Assembly (NCBI GenBank): GCA_012719955.1
Contig: JAAXZI010000151.1
Span: 1 to 41,474, forward strand
Direction of reading: 5' to 3'
DNA: 41,474 nucleotides
From: Phycisphaerae bacterium
GTDB lineage: Bacteria > Planctomycetota > Phycisphaerae > UBA1845 > PWPN01
Shown: piece after piece, positions 26,082-33,839 of the stretch
Numbering within the stretch: the stretch's first letter is position 1
Layout of the letters: every line of letters begins with the position of its first letter
Notes under the pieces: model-generated
Seen by the model: the letters and a program-made list of their open reading frames with translations, nothing else
What the model was told of the DNA's origin: nothing
Database searches by the model: none
Position numbers and translations under genes: made by a program

Positions 26082-26435
26082 ATCTGAGACTGGATGCAAG
26101 CCCTTGCTAAATGGCAACTTAAATAATGCTCTGAGCCAAAGTTTTGTGGGGGCCGGATGCCGGTGCGGATTTACCTGGACAATGGCGGTTCCAGCCGCCC
26201 GTTTGACGGCCAGACCCATCTGTGAGTTTGGCTGAGGACTGAAGTTGGGCTGTGGGTTTAGCAGTGAGTGTGAGATGGGAAGAAGGGCGGAAAGCGGACG
26301 CGAATCATAATCTCAATCTTGCCCTTACTCTATACTCGTAGTCCTAATCCTTATCTTGCTCTTTCTCCTTCTCTCAAGGCGGAAGGGAGCAAGAGAAAGA
26401 GAAGGACCAGCGAGCGTCAGGCGATAGTCATTGAA
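26082..26435. other. Intergenic stretch behind the ThuA gene and before the gyrA promoter
   Basis: No gene was seen. The part nearest the ThuA gene has a pyrimidine-rich block (CTTGCTCTTTCTCCTTCTCT, about 26352-26375) followed by a purine-rich block (GAGCAAGAGAAAGAGAAGG, about 26387-26405). Their ends CTTGCTC/GAGCAAG can pair, so it may end the transcript of one or both neighbours. Confidence 0.4.
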
Positions 26436-28256
26436 CTACTTGCCGTCCGCCTCCCGGCAGATCTGTTCCACCTGACGTTGCAGTGACGGATCGGCCGTCT
26501 TGATCGCCTCGCGCAGTACGGCCAGCGCGGCCTTGTCCTTGCGGTCGGCAAGCGCTCTGGCCAGCAGAATCTGCGACTCCGGGGGCAGCCGGTCAGCGCG
26601 TCCCGCAAACACGTCCAAGTCTGCCTCGGCGGGCAGTTTGCGGATCAGGCTGATGGCCAGTACCTGCAAGCTCCTTTCGCTGCTGGTCAGGGCCTTGAGC
26701 AGCAGTCTGTCGGCGTCTCCCGGCCTGACGGTCATCAACCCGCGCAGGCTGGCCAGCCGGATGGGCAGCGGCAACGCCGGAGAATACAACCGGCGGTAAA
26801 TCTTCAAGGCCTCAAGTTTACGGCCATCGGCCAGGAACTTCTCAGCGCAGGCCAGGAAGGCGTCCAAAAGGGCCGGCTGATTGGCCGCGGAGGCGCCGGG
26901 CAGGGCGGCCTGCAATGCGGCCACGGCATCCTCGCCGCCGATCCTGCCCAGTGCGGCGGCGGTGGCATTAACCAGGGTCGCATCCGAACTCTTCAGCAAG
27001 GGGGTCAGGACGGCGACGGCTTCCGCAGCGCCCCGATTGGCCAGCGAAGCCACAATGCCCTGCCTGGTCTGGCCGGTGGTTTTCTCGAGCGCATCGATCA
27101 GGGCCTGGCCCGCCTCGGGAGCGGGAATGCGTTCCAGGGCCAGCCGGGCGGCGTCAGAGAGGTTCACGTCTTCCAGCAACGCGGCGATGGCCGGCACCTG
27201 TTCGGCGGTACCCACCTGGCTCAGTTGCCCGCACAGGAACGCCTTGGCCTCCGGTGCGGCCGGCGACTCGAGCGCGGCGGCCAGCTTGGTGGCCAATTCG
27301 TGCCGGCGGGCGTTGGCCGATACGCCCTGCAGCGAGGCCATGGTGATGGTCAACTGCTCGAGGACAAACAGTGGACGGCGCGACTGCCCGTGCGCGTAGC
27401 CGGCAGCCGCCTTGACGGCCGCGTCCACGTCCACGCCCACGACGCTTGCGGCCGCCGCACTGAAGGGCCAGTCGTCAGCCATGGGAATGGTTACCTCGCC
27501 GGTGGCGGCCCATTCCGTGCTGCGCAGCATCAGCGTTTGGAATGCCGGGTTGCTCATGGCGGGCACGTCATGGCCCAGCAGCAGGTTCACGCCCCGCCCC
27601 TGGCCCAACTGCGTGGTGATGAGCATGGGCTCGTAGCGCGACGTGCCGTTGAACTGGCCCTCGGACCAGGCCTCGGCGAGGAGGTGATGTTCGGCCTCGG
27701 TCATCTTGACCATCTTCTGGTACAGCTCGTCGGTGATCCAGAAATCGGGGAGGCCGCGGGTGATGGGGTGCGACTGATCGCGGATGACCACTTTGAACGT
27801 GTGGTAGGTCGTATGGCTGGTGTGGTTCAGCTTCCAGGTCAGGCCGGAGATGGTCTGGAAATCCTCCCAGTCGTTGCAGGCGGCCGATGCGGCGTGGAAC
27901 GAGACCATCCCCTTGCCGGCCCGGATCGCGGCGGAGAAGGCTTCCTTGCCCTCGGCTGTCCATGGCCCGCCGGTCATGATCGGGTGGCAGGTCCAGTTGC
28001 TGACGATGACGTCGCATTTGGAGAAGGTGTCGGCGGTGATCCGGCTCACGTCCTCGACGATCCCCACCACCTGGAACCTTCCGGAACGGTTGTACATCTT
28101 TTCGAGGAAGGGCGTGGTGGTTTTGCAATCATGGACGGTCTGGCCGCTGAGGATCAGGACGCGAATGGGCTTCTGATCGGCCTGCGCCTCGCGGGCCGTG
28201 AACGGAGCAGTGGCCAGAAGGGCGGGGAGAATGGGGGCAATTTGTGTATTCATCAT
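26436..28256 (-). CDS. ThuA-domain protein with C-terminal HEAT repeats
   Basis: A 606-residue protein. After a short hydrophobic N-terminus, residues about 28-265 form a ThuA (trehalose-utilisation-like, class I glutamine amidotransferase-related) domain: PIRVLILSGQTVHDCKTTTPFLEKM, CDVIVSNWTCHP, GKGMVSFHAASAACNDW, SHPITRGLPDFWITDELYQKM, and GVNLLLGHD. Residues about 300-606 are HEAT-like helical repeats (AVAVLTPLLKSSDATLVNATAAALGRIGGEDAVAALQAAL). Planctomycetes carry many ThuA proteins, often next to Gfo/Idh/MocA oxidoreductases, as here (28371). They are thought to act in sugar use, but the reaction is not established. ATGATG start; no obvious ribosome-binding site. Confidence 0.85.
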   Translation of the reverse strand: MMNTQIAPILPALLATAPFTAREAQADQKPIRVLILSGQTVHDCKTTTPFLEKMYNRSGRFQVVGIVEDVSRITADTFSKCDVIVSNWTCHPIMTGGPWTAEGKEAFSAAIRAGKGMVSFHAASAACNDWEDFQTISGLTWKLNHTSHTTYHTFKVVIRDQSHPITRGLPDFWITDELYQKMVKMTEAEHHLLAEAWSEGQFNGTSRYEPMLITTQLGQGRGVNLLLGHDVPAMSNPAFQTLMLRSTEWAATGEVTIPMADDWPFSAAAASVVGVDVDAAVKAAAGYAHGQSRRPLFVLEQLTITMASLQGVSANARRHELATKLAAALESPAAPEAKAFLCGQLSQVGTAEQVPAIAALLEDVNLSDAARLALERIPAPEAGQALIDALEKTTGQTRQGIVASLANRGAAEAVAVLTPLLKSSDATLVNATAAALGRIGGEDAVAALQAALPGASAANQPALLDAFLACAEKFLADGRKLEALKIYRRLYSPALPLPIRLASLRGLMTVRPGDADRLLLKALTSSERSLQVLAISLIRKLPAEADLDVFAGRADRLPPESQILLARALADRKDKAALAVLREAIKTADPSLQRQVEQICREADGK

Positions 28257-28267
28257 GGCGGGTCCGT

Positions 28268-28370
28268 AGTTCTCAGTTCTCAGTTTTCAGTTCTCAGTTC
28301 CTGGCATCCAGACTGCCGCACGTCCGAGGCATGGTCCCTTCTGAACCCTGAACCCCGAACCCTGAATCCT
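28268..28370. repeat. Two heptamer-like tracts (AGTTCTC and CTGAACC words)
   Basis: AGTTCTCAGTTCTCAGTTTT-type words fill 28268-28303, and CTGAACCCTGAACCCCGAAC-type words fill 28341-28370, the latter ending exactly at the stop codon of the oxidoreductase gene. Confidence 0.65.
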
Positions 28371-29672
28371 CTACAAGTGCCACGGCGCCCGCATGGCCCG
28401 CTTCATCCGCCGGTTGGCTGCCTCGTCGTCAGGGAACCGCTCCTGTTGGGGGTCCCAGCGCAAGGGCCGGCCGAGGCGCATGGCAATGTCCGCGAGGTGG
28501 CAGATGGTCTCCGTGCGAACGGCCACATCGATGTTGCAGATGGGCTGCTCACGGGTGCGCATGCAGTCCAGCAGGTTCTGTTGGTGCTGCATGCTGACCG
28601 GCAGATGGATCTCGTCGGGGCGGAACTTCTCCTTAAGCAGTGACTTCGGATGCGCGTCCATGCCGTTGCGATCGACGTGAACCCAGCCCTCGGTTCCTTC
28701 AAAGAGAACGCCGTGCTTGTTGGGCCCGCCGTCGCTGGTGTAGTGCATGGTCACACCGTTGGCGTACTTCATCCGGCAGTCCCAGTTGAGGGCGGTGTCG
28801 CACAGGGCGTCAGCCGCGGGGAACACGCCGGAGCCTTCGATCTCCACCGGGCCGGTCAGTTCGGTGTCGTTGCCCCACTGGGCGATGTCCACGTGGTGAA
28901 TGCCCCAGCCGGCGATATATCCCAGTGCGTAATCGCTGTTGTGGTACCAGAAGGGGGTAGCCACGCGCCGGGGCGTGTACGGTGCTGCCGGAGCCGGCCC
29001 CAGCCACATCTCGTAATCGAACCCCTCCGGCACAGGGGCGGTCGTGTACTTGTCCTTCCCGGTGCGCTCGGCGAAGCCCGACGGGGCGGAGACTTTGATG
29101 CTCTTGAGCTGCCCGATCCGGCCATTGCGCACCAACTCGCAGGCGGACCGGAATTGGGGCATGGAGCGCTGCTGCGTGCCGAACTGGAACAGCCGCCCGT
29201 AGCGGTGGGCCGTCTCGCGCAGGATGAAGGCGTCATGCAGGCTCAGCCCCAGGGGTTTCTCCACGTACACGTCCTTGCCGGCCCGCACGGCCGCCAGCGC
29301 ATGCAGCACGTGCCAGTGGTCGGGCGAGGCGATCAGGACGCAGTCGATGTCCTTGCGGGCGAGCAGCTCGCGGAAGTCGTTGTAAACCTCGCAACCCTTC
29401 TGGCCATACTTGCCGTCCACCTGCTGACGGGCGGCTTCGCGGGCCTCCGGCTTGACGTCGCAGATAGCCACCACCTGGGCATCCGGCGAGTCGAGGAAGC
29501 CGTTGAGGTCATAACGGCCCTGTCCGCCGGAGCCGATGCAGCCCACCACGATCCGGCTGTTGGCCGGCACTGCCCCGTTCAGGCCCAGGGCCCGCCCCGG
29601 CACGATGCAGGGAAACCCGACCGCGGCCGCCGTGCCGGCGGTGCGCTTGAGAAATTGGCGTCGGTTGAGCAT
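28371..29672 (-). CDS. Tat-exported Gfo/Idh/MocA family oxidoreductase
   Basis: A 433-residue NAD(P)-dependent oxidoreductase of the glucose-fructose oxidoreductase/inositol dehydrogenase type. It starts with a twin-arginine signal (LNRRQFLKRTAGTAAAVGFP), so it should be exported folded with its cofactor. The Rossmann domain (about 40-160) has RIVVGCIGSGGQGRYDL, VVAICDV, VLIASPDHWHVLHALAAVRAGKDVYVEKPLG, with the catalytic EKP motif. The C-terminal domain has YALGYIAGWGIHHVDIAQWG. ATG at 29672; AAGGAGG lies 12 bases upstream. A longer reading frame runs upstream through non-coding words. Neighbouring ThuA protein suggests joint action on keto- or deoxy-sugars. Confidence 0.92.
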   Translation of the reverse strand: MLNRRQFLKRTAGTAAAVGFPCIVPGRALGLNGAVPANSRIVVGCIGSGGQGRYDLNGFLDSPDAQVVAICDVKPEAREAARQQVDGKYGQKGCEVYNDFRELLARKDIDCVLIASPDHWHVLHALAAVRAGKDVYVEKPLGLSLHDAFILRETAHRYGRLFQFGTQQRSMPQFRSACELVRNGRIGQLKSIKVSAPSGFAERTGKDKYTTAPVPEGFDYEMWLGPAPAAPYTPRRVATPFWYHNSDYALGYIAGWGIHHVDIAQWGNDTELTGPVEIEGSGVFPAADALCDTALNWDCRMKYANGVTMHYTSDGGPNKHGVLFEGTEGWVHVDRNGMDAHPKSLLKEKFRPDEIHLPVSMQHQQNLLDCMRTREQPICNIDVAVRTETICHLADIAMRLGRPLRWDPQQERFPDDEAANRRMKRAMRAPWHL

Positions 29673-29711
29673 GTTCTGACAAGACCTCCTTGGGCGACAT
29701 CGTACCGGTTG

Positions 29712-29857
29712 AACCGCCAAGACGCCAAGACGCGGAGGAAAGCGACAGGATTCGACGTCCATGGGCGCTGGCCAGTTCGGTGTTTTTTGTGTTAATTCAT
29801 TGATGTGACAGGCTTTTCAGAATCGGAATACGCCATCCCTTGGCGTCCTTGGCGGTT
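29712..29857. repeat. Inverted repeat enclosing 109 bases, in the gap before the ABC genes
   Basis: AACCGCCAAGACGCCAAG (29712-29729) is matched by CTTGGCGTCCTTGGCGGTT (29839-29857), its reverse complement with one extra base. The enclosed DNA is AT-richer than its surroundings (GTTTTTTGTGTTAATTCATT). It has the form of a tiny non-coding element, though no target duplication was seen. Confidence 0.5.
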
Positions 29858-29860
29858 TGC

Positions 29861-30018
29861 ATTCAGCGTTCAGCGATCAGCTTTCAGCTCCTGAACCCCG
29901 AACCCTGAACCCTCTTCGCACCAAGCCCTTATGACCACCACCGCCGTTTCTCACTTCTCACCTCTCACTTCAAAGTTCTCACTTCTCAGTTCTCAGTTTT
30001 CACTTCTCATTTCGCGCT
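29861..30018. repeat. Two word-repeat tracts before the ABC transporter genes
   Basis: TTCAGCGATCAGCTTTCAGC and CTGAACCCCGAACCCTGAAC words at 29861-29914, and TTCTCAC/TTCTCAG words at 29948-30018. No gene is seen between 29673 and 30104; the ABC operon promoter must lie in or next to these tracts. Confidence 0.6.
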
Positions 30019-30104
30019 CCCATCCCTCTGTCCTCATTCAACCCCCAACCATCCCAATCGCTCGGTTCTCCCTTCCGGCCGCGCTGGCCGTATAATCCCG
30101 CCTG

Positions 30105-31022
30105 ATGATTCGAGTTACACACCTGCGCAAGACTTATGGTTCCGTGACGGCCGTGGATGACCTCTCCTTTGAGGTCCGGCCGAATGAGACCTTCGGCCTG
30201 CTGGGGCCCAACGGGGCGGGTAAGACCACCACGATGCACATGCTCGTGGGCCTGCTCCGGCCGGACAGCGGCGAAATCTCCATCGGAGGGATTACCGACC
30301 CCACCCGCCCGGAGGTTCGCCGGATCATGGGCATCGCCCCCCAGGTTCTCTCCCTCTATGACGACATGACCGTCCGCGAGAACCTGATGTTCTTCGGGCG
30401 GCTCTACGGGATGCACGGCCGGCGGCTGCGCGGGCGGGTCAAGGCCGTGCTTGAGCGGGGGGCTTTGACGGAGCGAGCCGGGTCGCTCGTGAAAACGCTC
30501 TCCGGGGGCATGCAGCGGCGGCTTCAGCTCGCCTGCGCCCTGCTCCACGAGCCGCAGGTGTTGTTGCTGGACGAGCCCACCGTGGGTATCGACCCCCAGG
30601 CCCGGCATCACATCCTCAAGGACATCGAAGACCTCAAACGCCAGGGGCGCACCATCCTGCTTACCACCCACTACATGGAAGAGGCGCAGCAACTCTGCGA
30701 CCGCATCGCTATCATGGACCAGGGCCGCATCCTGGTCATGGATTCGCTGGAGAACCTGATCCAGAGCCACGCCGGCAAGGTGCTGGTGCGGGCCGAACTG
30801 GAGGAGCCGGCGCCGGCGGAAACGGTGTTGCATTCCCTCGCTTGCGCTTCGGGCTCAGAGTGGCGCGCCGACAACGGCCGGTTGCGGTTCGAAACCGACG
30901 AACCTCTGGAGGCCATCCGGCAGTTGAACGCGGCCGGGCTGGCCATCCGCCGTATCTCCATCGACCGGCCGAGCCTCGAAACCGTCTTCCTGGAATTAAC
31001 GGGAAGGAGCTTGCGAGATTGA
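30105..31022 (+). CDS. ABC transporter ATP-binding protein (drug/lipid exporter type)
   Basis: A 305-residue ABC ATPase that would power the permease encoded next. Walker A GPNGAGKT at 34-41, signature LSGGMQ at 132-137, Walker B VLLLDEPT at 152-159, switch His in LLTTHYMEEAQQ. The layout matches the CcmA/DrrA-type exporters (NodI, YhbH-like). In the C-terminal domain the segment HSLACASGSEW is translated from a family C repeat (30833-30859) in the reverse direction, an in-frame insertion. The ATG at 30105 starts the conserved IRVTHLRKTYGSVTAVDDLSF. Its stop and the permease start are now 113 bases apart, apparently because of a repeat insertion. Confidence 0.94.
   Translation: MIRVTHLRKTYGSVTAVDDLSFEVRPNETFGLLGPNGAGKTTTMHMLVGLLRPDSGEISIGGITDPTRPEVRRIMGIAPQVLSLYDDMTVRENLMFFGRLYGMHGRRLRGRVKAVLERGALTERAGSLVKTLSGGMQRRLQLACALLHEPQVLLLDEPTVGIDPQARHHILKDIEDLKRQGRTILLTTHYMEEAQQLCDRIAIMDQGRILVMDSLENLIQSHAGKVLVRAELEEPAPAETVLHSLACASGSEWRADNGRLRFETDEPLEAIRQLNAAGLAIRRISIDRPSLETVFLELTGRSLRD
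30833..30859 (-). repeat. Family C repeat inside the ABC ATPase gene
   Basis: The minus strand reads a 27-base copy containing GAGCCCGAAGCGCAAGCGAG, differing from the copy at 40190-40216 by two or three bases. It is coding in the ATPase (HSLACASGS) without breaking the frame. Confidence 0.75.
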
Positions 31023-31141
31023 AGCGTCTTGCAGCCCAATGGCGCGGCCGACCTCTGTGTCGGCCGTCGAATACCACGTGCTCAAACGTCCGGCACGGAG
31101 GCCGAACGCTTCATGCAGGGAGCTTGCACGACTGATGCGAA
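31008..31141. repeat. Inverted pair of family A hairpins flanked by a duplicated gene junction
   Basis: Hairpin 1 has CGGCCGAC (31045-31052) pairing with GTCGGCCG (31059-31066) around CTCTGT. Hairpin 2 at 31087-31108 is the same motif reversed (CGTCCGGC, ACGGAG, GCCGAACG). The pair is bracketed by imperfect direct repeats starting GGAGCTTGC at 31006 and 31118; over 21 bases 17 match. The left copy carries the ATPase stop and the right copy the permease start. Confidence 0.7.
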
Positions 31142-32406
31142 CGTTGTTCTACATTGCGGGCAAAGATCTGTTGCTGCACTGGCGCGACCGGCTGGGCTTC
31201 TTCTGGTGGATGCTCGGTTTTCCGCTGCTTATCGCGGTGTTGATCGGGCTGATCTTCTCGGGAGTGCTCGAAGATCCGACCCAGCCGCTCAGGGTGGCGC
31301 TGGTGGACGAGGCCGGCACGCCGGAGTCGCAACTGTTCGCTCAAATCCTCCAGGAGTCCGGCAGCGTCGCCACCCGGCCGATGAGTGCCGGCGAGGCCCG
31401 CGACGCGGTGCGGACCGGCGGGGCGTTGGGGCTGGTCATCCTCAAGAAAGAGTTTCGCATCACTCCCGCAGTGTTCTCGAACCAGCGCATGCCGGTGGCT
31501 ATCGCGATGGACCCGCGTCACCAGGCCGAGTCGCACTACCTGAAGGCGGCCTTGAACCAGGCGGCCATCGAGATGCTTCGCCGGCAGTGGTTTGACCCGG
31601 CGCAGCGCTCACGGTTCATTGACGCCCTGCTTGCCGACACCGGCCGGCAGGGAGAGATGTCGGCCCTTGAGCGAAAGGCCATCGAAGGGACGCTCGGCGT
31701 GCTGGGCAGCTTCTTCGACGCACCAGCTTCAGGGGGCAAGAGGTCGCCGCTGGATGCCTTGAGTAACGTGGAAGTGGTGCCGGTCGACGCGCAGCGCATT
31801 CAGCCGCACTCGGCCTTCGAGATCTGTTTTCCCATCGGCATCATGTGGGGGCTGATCGCCCTGGCCGCTGAGTTCGCCCAGGCCATCGTGAAAGAGCGCG
31901 ACGCGGGAACGCTGCTCCGGCTGCGGGTCGCCCCCATCGCCCGCTGGCAGATTCTGGCCGGCAGCGGCCTTGCCTGTTTCGCCGCCGCGGTCGGCGTGAC
32001 GCTGATGCTGCTGATCTTTGGGCACTTCGCCTTCGGCGTGCGGCTGCAGAACCCGGTTGGCCTGGGGTTGGCTATTCCGGCCATCGGGCTGTGCTTCGTG
32101 GGGCTGACCATGCTGCTGTCGGTGCTGGGCAACACCGAGTCATCCGTCGGCGGCGCGGCGTGGGCGACGCTGCTGATCATGTCCATGGTCGGCGGGGGCA
32201 TGGTGCCGCAGATTTTTCTGCCATCCTGGATGGACCTGGCGGGCAACCTCAGCCCGGTGAAATGGTCCATTCGCGCGCTGGAAGGCGGAATCTGGCGCGA
32301 CTTTACGGTGGGAGAAATGGCCGTGCCCTGCGGCATCCTGTTGGGCATGGGCCTCGTCTGCGGCCTGGTGGGCGTAGCCATCCATCAGCGAAGAGCGTCG
32401 TGCTGA
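31135..32406 (+). CDS. ABC-2 type transporter permease
   Basis: A 423-residue membrane protein, the likely channel partner of the ATPase at 30105. It starts with a short cytoplasmic segment and a first membrane helix (FWWMLGFPLLIAVLIGLIFSGVL), a large external domain (about 45-230) and five C-terminal helices (about 240-420: FEICFPIGIMWGLIALAAEF; ILAGSGLACFAAAVGVTLMLLIFG; GLGLAIPAIGLCFVGLTMLLSVLG; AAWATLLIMSMVGGGM; MAVPCGILLGMGLVCGLVGVAI). This matches ABC2_membrane_3-type exporters. The ATG at 31135 is chosen because it lies at the restored gene junction (TGATG); an upstream in-frame start would read through the hairpins. Cargo unknown. Confidence 0.9.
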   Translation: MRTLFYIAGKDLLLHWRDRLGFFWWMLGFPLLIAVLIGLIFSGVLEDPTQPLRVALVDEAGTPESQLFAQILQESGSVATRPMSAGEARDAVRTGGALGLVILKKEFRITPAVFSNQRMPVAIAMDPRHQAESHYLKAALNQAAIEMLRRQWFDPAQRSRFIDALLADTGRQGEMSALERKAIEGTLGVLGSFFDAPASGGKRSPLDALSNVEVVPVDAQRIQPHSAFEICFPIGIMWGLIALAAEFAQAIVKERDAGTLLRLRVAPIARWQILAGSGLACFAAAVGVTLMLLIFGHFAFGVRLQNPVGLGLAIPAIGLCFVGLTMLLSVLGNTESSVGGAAWATLLIMSMVGGGMVPQIFLPSWMDLAGNLSPVKWSIRALEGGIWRDFTVGEMAVPCGILLGMGLVCGLVGVAIHQRRASC

Positions 32407-32490
32407 AGTTTCCAGTTCCCAGTTTCCAGTTTCCAGTAACCAGTTGCTTCGTCCGCCCAAACTGGTAACTGGATACTGGAAACTGGCAAC
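32407..32490. repeat. CCAGTTT-type word-repeat tract between convergent genes
   Basis: Starting at the permease stop codon, TTTCCAGTTCCCAGTTTCCA words run to about 32446, and the reverse-complement type (AACTGGTAACTGGATACTGG) runs from about 32459 to 32490. The two halves can fold back on each other and so could act as a shared transcript end. Confidence 0.6.
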
Positions 32491-32495
32491 TCACC

Positions 32496-33737
32496 TCACG
32501 CCCGCTTGGCGAACCGCTCGAAGTTATCGGCCAGCAGATCGGCCACATCCCGGCGGATATCGGCCTCGGTGATCTTCCAGCCGGTGCGGGCCAGGTCGGC
32601 GTACTTGTCGGCCAGCACGTCGGCGATGATGGTCCGCGAGTGGGCCCACTTGTAAATGAGCTGGTCGAGCACGCGGGCGTCGGAGTGTTGGGGCACGAAC
32701 GAAAGGCCCAGCAACTCCAGCCGCTGGCTGGTCATGTCGCGGATGAAGGTGGGGTTGTTCAAGAACCACCAGCATCCAAATACCAGCAAATTAGGGTGTT
32801 TGCGGGCCGCAACGCACAATTCGTGCTGGTTCTCCCGCGAGAGCATAGTGACCAGGAAGCGGTTGTCCGGGAACGCACGGCAGAGGGCGTCCACCACGGT
32901 GATGTCGGCCGTGCCCACTCCGTCGGCCGCGAGCTGCAGACCGGGGTTGACGTTGCGGCGCACGCCGATCATGAGAGCGAAGGGAATGTTAGCCTCGCGG
33001 GCCACGGGCATGACGCAGTTCTCGATGAGCCGTCCCCGGGGCGAATCCTCGGGGAAGCGGAACGAGGGCGGCAGTGAAACGGCCATGTAGCGCGGCCGCA
33101 TGCGCGCGACCCAGTCGCGCAGGAAACGCCGGACCTGCTCGACGTCGCGCTCGCGCAGCTCGCCGGTGACCTCGTAGCCCCACTCCCGCAGGCGGGGCAC
33201 GGCTTGCTCCCAGCCGTTGAGCAGCGGGTCGATGCGCAGGGCGGCCTGGAAACGCTGGTCGCAGGTGTGGCCGTTCAGCCACGCGGGGCGCTCCTGGTCA
33301 TCAAAGGGGTCATTGGTCATGACCACGGACTTGACGTTGGCTGTGGTGAACACCGTATCCACGAATTTCTCGACCGTGGTGGAGGCGAAGTACTTGCGCG
33401 CGGCGGCCAGATCGCGCGGGCCGGTGTCCAGGCCGAGGGCGTGCAGGACCGTCAGCACACCGCGGCACGCCTCCGAGACCGGCGACCGTTCCACGAACAG
33501 GTGCTTCCAGATGTAGTCGGCCTGCTCGCGCTTGCTCATGGCCCAGAACCGCTCGTAGGGCATGGGCGCGACGCGGAATACCTCCGCCACCAGGTAATGG
33601 TAGGTGATCAGTTCGTCTACCCCCCAGAGCAGCAGCGATCCGAATGCCGGGGCGTAGATGTGCGTGTGCATATCCAGAACCGGCGTCTCATCCACCACCC
33701 GGTGGACAAGTTGCCGCATTGATGCCGTGTTGTCCAT
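32496..33737 (-). CDS. Uronate isomerase-like amidohydrolase
   Basis: A 413-residue protein of the amidohydrolase superfamily. It shares with glucuronate isomerase (UxaC) the HxH metal motif at VLDMHTHIYAP, then LLWGVDELITYHYLVAEVFRVAP, the TTANVKSVVMTNDPFDDQERPAW strand, VRRNVNPGLQLAADGVG, FLVTMLSRENQHELCVAARKHPNLLVFGCWWFLNNP, and SFVPQHSDARVLDQLIYKWAHSR. UxaC converts glucuronate and galacturonate to fructuronate and tagaturonate; this lineage may act on a related sugar acid. ATG at 33737 with GGAG about 9 bases upstream. The next gene upstream encodes a glycosidase-like protein. Confidence 0.8.
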   Translation of the reverse strand: MDNTASMRQLVHRVVDETPVLDMHTHIYAPAFGSLLLWGVDELITYHYLVAEVFRVAPMPYERFWAMSKREQADYIWKHLFVERSPVSEACRGVLTVLHALGLDTGPRDLAAARKYFASTTVEKFVDTVFTTANVKSVVMTNDPFDDQERPAWLNGHTCDQRFQAALRIDPLLNGWEQAVPRLREWGYEVTGELRERDVEQVRRFLRDWVARMRPRYMAVSLPPSFRFPEDSPRGRLIENCVMPVAREANIPFALMIGVRRNVNPGLQLAADGVGTADITVVDALCRAFPDNRFLVTMLSRENQHELCVAARKHPNLLVFGCWWFLNNPTFIRDMTSQRLELLGLSFVPQHSDARVLDQLIYKWAHSRTIIADVLADKYADLARTGWKITEADIRRDVADLLADNFERFAKRA

Positions 33738-33839
33738 ACAAACTGTCTCCAGAACTCGAGGCGGATTATACCCGAAGTCCATCCGGTTTCAGCTATTCCC
33801 GGGGTTCAGTTGTGGTTCACGGTTCGGGAGCGGCAAGCG

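Noticed and set aside
26352..26405. Long perfect hairpin in the polypyrimidine/polypurine blocks
   Set aside because: Only the end words CTTGCTC/GAGCAAG pair properly; the rest of the two blocks do not align as a perfect stem.
28341..28370. Telomere-like CCCTGAA repeats as a true telomeric or origin sequence
   Set aside because: It is one of several degenerate 7-8-base word tracts scattered through the window next to gene ends; there is nothing to link it with a replicon end or origin.
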